Assembly: GCF_963518325.1 (NCBI RefSeq)
Contig: NZ_CAUQJB010000019.1
Span: 1 to 64,000 of the forward strand
Origin: Vagococcus_D sp963518325
GTDB lineage: Bacteria; Bacillota; Bacilli; Lactobacillales; Vagococcaceae
DNA length: 64,000 bases
Direction of reading: 5' to 3'
In this document: positions 61,701 through 64,000 of the stretch, piece after piece
Layout of the letters: every line of letters starts with the position of its first letter
How positions within the stretch are numbered: the first letter of the stretch is position 1
Position numbers and translations under genes: made by a program
The notes under the pieces: model-generated
What the model was told of the DNA's origin: nothing
The model's input: only the letters and a program-made list of their open reading frames with translations
The model's database searches: none

Positions 61701-64000
61701 CCTGTTCCCCCACCTTCGGAGGTTTCAACTTGAATCGTACTGGTTTTATCCTGAGTCACCACTTTAACATTATCCCCAGAAATCGAGACATGGTTGCTTA
61801 CAGCTTTTTCACCTTTTGCCAACATCAAATCTGCTGTGTAGCTGATTCGGTAAGCCTTGGTAATTTTATGATTAAAACTAATGGTCATAATTTCTTCCCC
61901 AGTGGCATCATCCCGTGTCACCAGAACTTGATAGTCGCTCCCTTTCGCTAAGACCGTATCGGTCAATGAAAATTCGCCGTTTTCATCACTGACCAGTTCA
62001 ACGATTTTGAGACTTTCAGGGTTAAGCTGTTGATTGACTGACGGATAATCCTTTACCATAAAATTACTTAAGGTTGACTGACTTGGATTAACTAAAATGT
62101 CCCAACTAAGGACATCGGGATTATTCGGGTCTTGTCGTCCCCCCTTGCTAGCAAAGGTTCCTCCATTTTTAATCGAGACACTTCCCGTAATCGTATCTTT
62201 TACGACACCGTCTTCTTCTAAGGTAGCCGTATTTTCATAGCTTTCTTCAGCTTCCACGATTTGGTCTGCCAAAGTTGTTTTGAATACCAACTGATACCCA
62301 GTATTTTTACTGTTTTCCGGTAAATTTACGATTAAGGTCTTAACTTCTTCATTCTTTTGTACGATAATGTCTATAGGAGTTATTTCTTTCAGATCTTTGA
62401 TTTCGCCGTCAGAAGATACTGTATAGGAATATAACTTTGCTGAATTTGGGACGTATTGCTGATTTCCTCGGATAGGGTCTACAATGCGTCCATTCTTGAT
62501 TGTGTCACGATTAAAATTAGTATTAAGAATCCAAGTAATCTCTTTAGAGACTGCATTATATGAGCCATCTTTACTACCGTTAACATAACTTTCTTTTTTA
62601 GGGGTGAATTTATCCTCTGATGTATTGGTCTTCTTATCCCCTGTTTTATCAATCCATGTGGCAACAGCTCGGTTAATATAAGGAAGATTTTCGCCAATCA
62701 GTTCCTTCTTATCAAAGGCTGTTTGATAGTCAATCGTAAAAGCTTTGGTAGTGGTTTGATAACCCGCTCCTATTAGTTTTACGCTAAATCCCTCTTTTGA
62801 TTTATTCACTAATTCATAGTCTATGTCTTGTACTAAGGTTCTGCCATCCTTCTCTTTCATCACAAATGTTTCTGGCATAAACGTTAGACCTTTGTTTGTG
62901 AAGCTGTCCGTTAATTCCCAATCTTGCATTTGATAATTATTATTGTTAACCGTCATGGCCCAAGATAGAGTTTCCTTATCATAATCAACGCCTGCATAAC
63001 GTTTAATTAACCCTTGTTTAGTTGTCATTCCACTTGTACCTGATTCGATGCCACCTACAGTCTGAATCTTGTTACTGACTGTTTGCTGAGTGTCATCAAT
63101 CACCAAGCCATCTTTAATCTTCGTCGTATAGGTCATATTAATAGCATTTTTTACCTCTTTTAAGAAATTAACACGGAAGCCATTGCCAACTGGAACTAAG
63201 ATATAATCTTCCCCTACTATTAATTTAGCCCCTGTTTTATATGTGCCGTCTGGCTGAGCCACCATTTGATGTAGCAGGACTGACGAATCCACTAAAATTA
63301 AATTATCAGAGAAGTTGTCTGCTAAAAAAGCATCACTGGCTTTGATTGTCTTTTCGCCGTAATTGTATTTAACCGTCCAATCAAAACTTAGGTCTGCTGG
63401 ACGATAAATCGGTTTGTCTTTCTCCAGCACTTTTCCGTATTGACCAGTAACTGTCGCTTCGGCTTTAAGTTCACTACCATCACTAGCCGTTGAGGTAACG
63501 TGATTGACCAACTTTAAAGGGCCACCTTTATCCGGTTTAACCTCTTCATTGATACTTGTTTCATAAGTAATACGATAGGCTTTCCGACTCGTTCCTTTGA
63601 AAATCACGTCGGTACCTACTACCTCATAATCCGTAGCTGGAATTTCAGCTAGATTTTCATTTGTCACCTCGCCTTCAAAATTCACTGCAATTTCATACAC
63701 TTTAATTTCTGTCACGGTTAAACCGGCAGGTAGCTCTTCTTTGACCTTTAAAGCTGTTCGCTCTGCTTTGGTTTTATTGACAAAAACATCCCAGGTTACT
63801 TTTGTCGGATTTAAGGCTTTATCCAACTTCCCTCGTTTATCAATGGATTCTTCAGCCTCAGTATAAATCGGCACTTTGATCTGTAGGTCTTTATCTTTTA
63901 TGGGAAAGACAATCTCCAAATCTTCTGGTGTCGTAATAACTTTTTCATTAAATCTAGTTGTAAACCAGAAATCACCTGAAATATTTTCCAGATTCTCTGC
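55790..64000 (-). CDS. Giant wall-anchored adhesin with Cna-B repeats, partial (5' end outside window)
   Basis: Surface protein, at least 2736 residues visible; the frame is open through the right edge, so the signal peptide and N-terminus are missing and the TTG at 63919 is not the true start. The visible N-terminal 770 residues hold five modules with W-x-[VI]-x-x-N cores (VTWDVFVN, LSFDWTVKYN, LSWAMTVNN, ITWILNTN, LSWDILVN) like the Cna collagen-binding/adhesive domain family. Then come 20 Cna-B-type repeats of about 95 residues, each ending NYQG or similar. The end is a proline linker, LPQAG, a hydrophobic segment and RRKRKTV. LPQAG is a variant of LPxTG. A role in binding host or matrix proteins is inferred from the family. 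Confidence 0.93.
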   Translation of the reverse strand, partial: AENLENISGDFWFTTRFNEKVITTPEDLEIVFPIKDKDLQIKVPIYTEAEESIDKRGKLDKALNPTKVTWDVFVNKTKAERTALKVKEELPAGLTVTEIKVYEIAVNFEGEVTNENLAEIPATDYEVVGTDVIFKGTSRKAYRITYETSINEEVKPDKGGPLKLVNHVTSTASDGSELKAEATVTGQYGKVLEKDKPIYRPADLSFDWTVKYNYGEKTIKASDAFLADNFSDNLILVDSSVLLHQMVAQPDGTYKTGAKLIVGEDYILVPVGNGFRVNFLKEVKNAINMTYTTKIKDGLVIDDTQQTVSNKIQTVGGIESGTSGMTTKQGLIKRYAGVDYDKETLSWAMTVNNNNYQMQDWELTDSFTNKGLTFMPETFVMKEKDGRTLVQDIDYELVNKSKEGFSVKLIGAGYQTTTKAFTIDYQTAFDKKELIGENLPYINRAVATWIDKTGDKKTNTSEDKFTPKKESYVNGSKDGSYNAVSKEITWILNTNFNRDTIKNGRIVDPIRGNQQYVPNSAKLYSYTVSSDGEIKDLKEITPIDIIVQKNEEVKTLIVNLPENSKNTGYQLVFKTTLADQIVEAEESYENTATLEEDGVVKDTITGSVSIKNGGTFASKGGRQDPNNPDVLSWDILVNPSQSTLSNFMVKDYPSVNQQLNPESLKIVELVSDENGEFSLTDTVLAKGSDYQVLVTRDDATGEEIMTISFNHKITKAYRISYTADLMLAKGEKAVSNHVSISGDNVKVVTQDKTSTIQVETSEGGGTGSGEKLNFYLKKTDNRGNPLKGITFEILNSKTRKLMRTVTSDANGLVYVQNMLTGTYLLREVAQQNGYMLSTELRDGKVITVSKANADVAHALIVTNQLNQVSLIKQDAKGKALAGAVFSLSMKDAQGHYQKVLEHQSVTSTIKGEVLIEGLLTGSYRLTEVSPAPGYIKNTETVDFTITSQETAKISLGNYINYQGIVEFRKTDNQGKGLQGARFNVLDRDLKVVKVVTSNKDGLVTIELAPGHYTIVEIEAPSGYLLNQTPKRVEIKGTATGKPEIITLDALENYQGSVELEKVSVLKLPLKDAEFSLFKKDGTGIKSGLVTDSNGKLVVNGLASGDYYFQETKAPTGYLLNTDKYDFTISKEARTEPAVVKTRQAINYQGTARLIKLNEAGERLGKAEFKVVKANGELVKTGIVANQDGEVLIQNLAPGDYFFEELKAPKGYVINRQQVAFTIADASLGEPVEVTAGTLTNYQSKAQLIKKDALGNPIAGAVFKVIDQQGKTIAESLSSNANGVVEVTGLVAGEYAFVETKSPGFMLNETPQSFTIQSGYEGTPIVEQAGELINYQGSVELRKTDDRETPLEGAEFTLYKDSGELIAGGLVTNSQGNLLVKALAPGKYYFEESKAPMGYLINTKKITFNIQQSAQTQLDPVEVRAINYQGVASLIKEDESGQPLSGAVFKVVSKDKKGEDGLDLVIREGLQSAENGLVSVTGLAPGQYGFVETKAPAGYILNTLEKEFTIDASAEGQPEIVKAGNLKNYQGKFSFRKVNGSQVPSSATYGLKGAEFEMSYINRGKVDKRVLTADSAGVVNLTGLAPGHYEIKEIKAPKGFITRTKTFEFEVAVENNGIPASVFAGSGSDLFENYQGTAELTKRAANGQGLAGAIFSVLDSQGHEIQTGLLSDSKGVVRAVDLAPGSYAFVETQAPAGYVLNKDEVPFIISETSDSGRVDVTGLELTNYQGSVALTKQNSVGEKLAQAEFSLYKQNKAEDTLVAKELVSNEQGLIRVRELSPGTYYFKETKAPVGYLINGEKISFSIAKEASQVPETLTVTATNYQGSAALVKVDEVGRTLADAEFSVLTIDGKVIQSGLVSNDEGLVRVNKLAPGTYFFAETKAAPGHLLNDERLPFTIVNETIGEPALVMAGNFANYQGRAQLSKVDQKGQGLAGAVFKVINENQQTIVENLVSNQEGIVKVANLAPGNYAFVETKAVKGYMLNETAIPFKIANNAFKGPLEVFGGQLINYQGRVELAKVNQRNKPLEKAIFNLYREDGTLAAKDLITNQAGKIQVTDLAPGNYYFSEQVAPKGYLLNTEKVWFTISDQASEAPEEVNVKATNYQGAAQLKKVDKEGNELAGAHFRLLDSQGNEIRQKLETNNQGLVVATDLSPGTYFFEETQAPKGYLINSNKIKVEVAESHEGQPEVVQGTNLVNYQGSAQLEKVTEAGQPLGGAVFKVINRDAEDALVVEGLVSDEKGLVTVEGLAPGNYAFVETEAPRGYILNTKAIPVTISNQAQGEPVVFNAGQLINYQGTISFKKVSGNEKTRVLKDAIFKLSKVDGQTRELVNDHVVTARNSDSIVLTGLAPGHYVLEETLAPAGFIKRLEPIEFEIGSRAENRPENAYRLNKELVFENYQGTAELIKSNQEGEGLQGAVFNLVDGQGQVIQKELTSDSEGRVKAENLAPGTYYFLETKAPSGYLINTEKVTFTIEGESQDGHADINNLRLINYQGSVSLKKVDDQEKVLAGAEFSLYLQNKGKDTLIAKELVSDAQGMITVTDLAPGIYYFKETKAPVGYVLSANKFTFTIATENSQKPESVTVDAVNLQGSVILTKKATGTMKSLEGAEFTLVTAAGEVVNQELITDANGRIMVKNLAPGDYAFIETKAPTGYRLDSKPAAFKIKAEAEEVVKENHLSAVQVTKYNEPIKPVTPISSKKGRGDLPQAGNQSDLFATVIGAGIVGGIVMVRRKRKTV
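55945..61700 (-). repeat. Twenty Cna-B-type repeats with higher-order order
   Basis: Units of 90-105 residues with the frame: beta strand with Lys (VELxK), A.F.L, LAPG.Y.F.E(T)KAP.GY and a closing Asn (NYQG). The Lys, Glu and Asn are those that form an intramolecular isopeptide bond in Cna-B domains. By sequence the units fall into types: A (4, 7, 11, 14, 19), B (5, 12, 15), C (6, 8, 13, 16, 20), D (9, 17), E (10, 18); units 1-3 stand apart. The series A-B-C-A-C-D-E is followed by A-B-C-A-B-C-D-E and then A-C. Confidence 0.85.

Noticed and set aside
63917..63919. TTG at 63919 as the real start of the giant adhesin
   Set aside because: The frame is open for 27 more codons to the window edge with adhesin-like sequence and there is no signal peptide; the gene continues outside.
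1..64000. CRISPR array, complete prophage or plasmid origin
   Set aside because: No regularly spaced short repeats, cas genes, phage structural modules, integrase or replication genes were seen.

Overview
The window is ordinary chromosome of a low-to-moderate GC, Gram-positive member of the Lactobacillales, most like Enterococcaceae (Enterococcus/Vagococcus type). The support is the RpoY-RNase J1 pair, a type I lipoteichoic acid synthase, a LevR-type activator with a sigma-54 PTS promoter, a T-box on thrS, LPxTG-type anchors, strong AGGAGG ribosome binding sites and synteny of the rpmG / 5-FTHF cyclo-ligase / rhomboid / yqgQ / glucokinase neighbourhood. The species cannot be told from the sequence alone.

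Layout. 0-6 kb: a Cof-type phosphatase, an LPQTG wall protein, a stand-alone OppA-type lipoprotein and a membrane-anchored protein of unknown role. 6-8 kb: a three-gene operon resembling quinone/hydroquinone detoxification (ring-cleaving dioxygenase, esterase, flavin reductase) behind a promoter with a palindromic operator. 8.3-13.4 kb: an Mga/PRD-type regulator and a heterodimeric ABC exporter. 13.4-14.4 kb: a non-coding region with about 120-bp structured repeats upstream of rpoY-rnjA. 16.6-21.4 kb: a PTS IIA-IIB-IIC operon with a near-canonical -24/-12 promoter, a 14-bp-arm inverted-repeat enhancer and its divergent LevR-like activator. 21.5-26.7 kb: universal stress protein, rhodanese-like protein, YqgQ read in frame into glucokinase, Na+/H+ antiporter, rhomboid protease, 5-FTHF cyclo-ligase. 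26.7-29.9 kb: a graveyard of broken small genes with three intact small ORFs. 30-35 kb: rpmG, a class B penicillin-binding protein, thrS with T-box, a tautomerase. 35-44 kb: MFS transporter with divergent Rgg-like regulator, DUF4428/SHOCT protein, tRNA-Thr, oxidoreductases, acetyltransferase, gamma carbonic anhydrase and small unknowns. 44-52 kb: pgi, gdhA, a flavoprotein, YbaK deacylase and an rRNA methyltransferase. 52-55.7 kb: ltaS followed by an FtsX-like membrane protein and an ABC-ATPase-like partner without a P-loop. 55.8-64 kb: the 3' part of a giant wall-anchored adhesin with 20 Cna-B-type repeats, cut by the right edge.

The most distinctive items are the higher-order repeat architecture and LPQAG anchor of the giant adhesin; the FtsX-like/pseudo-ATPase pair beside ltaS; the in-frame YqgQ-glucokinase with an internal ribosome binding site; the covarying tandem repeats upstream of RNase J1; and the complete sigma-54 control region. 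No CRISPR array, intact insertion sequence or complete prophage was seen.
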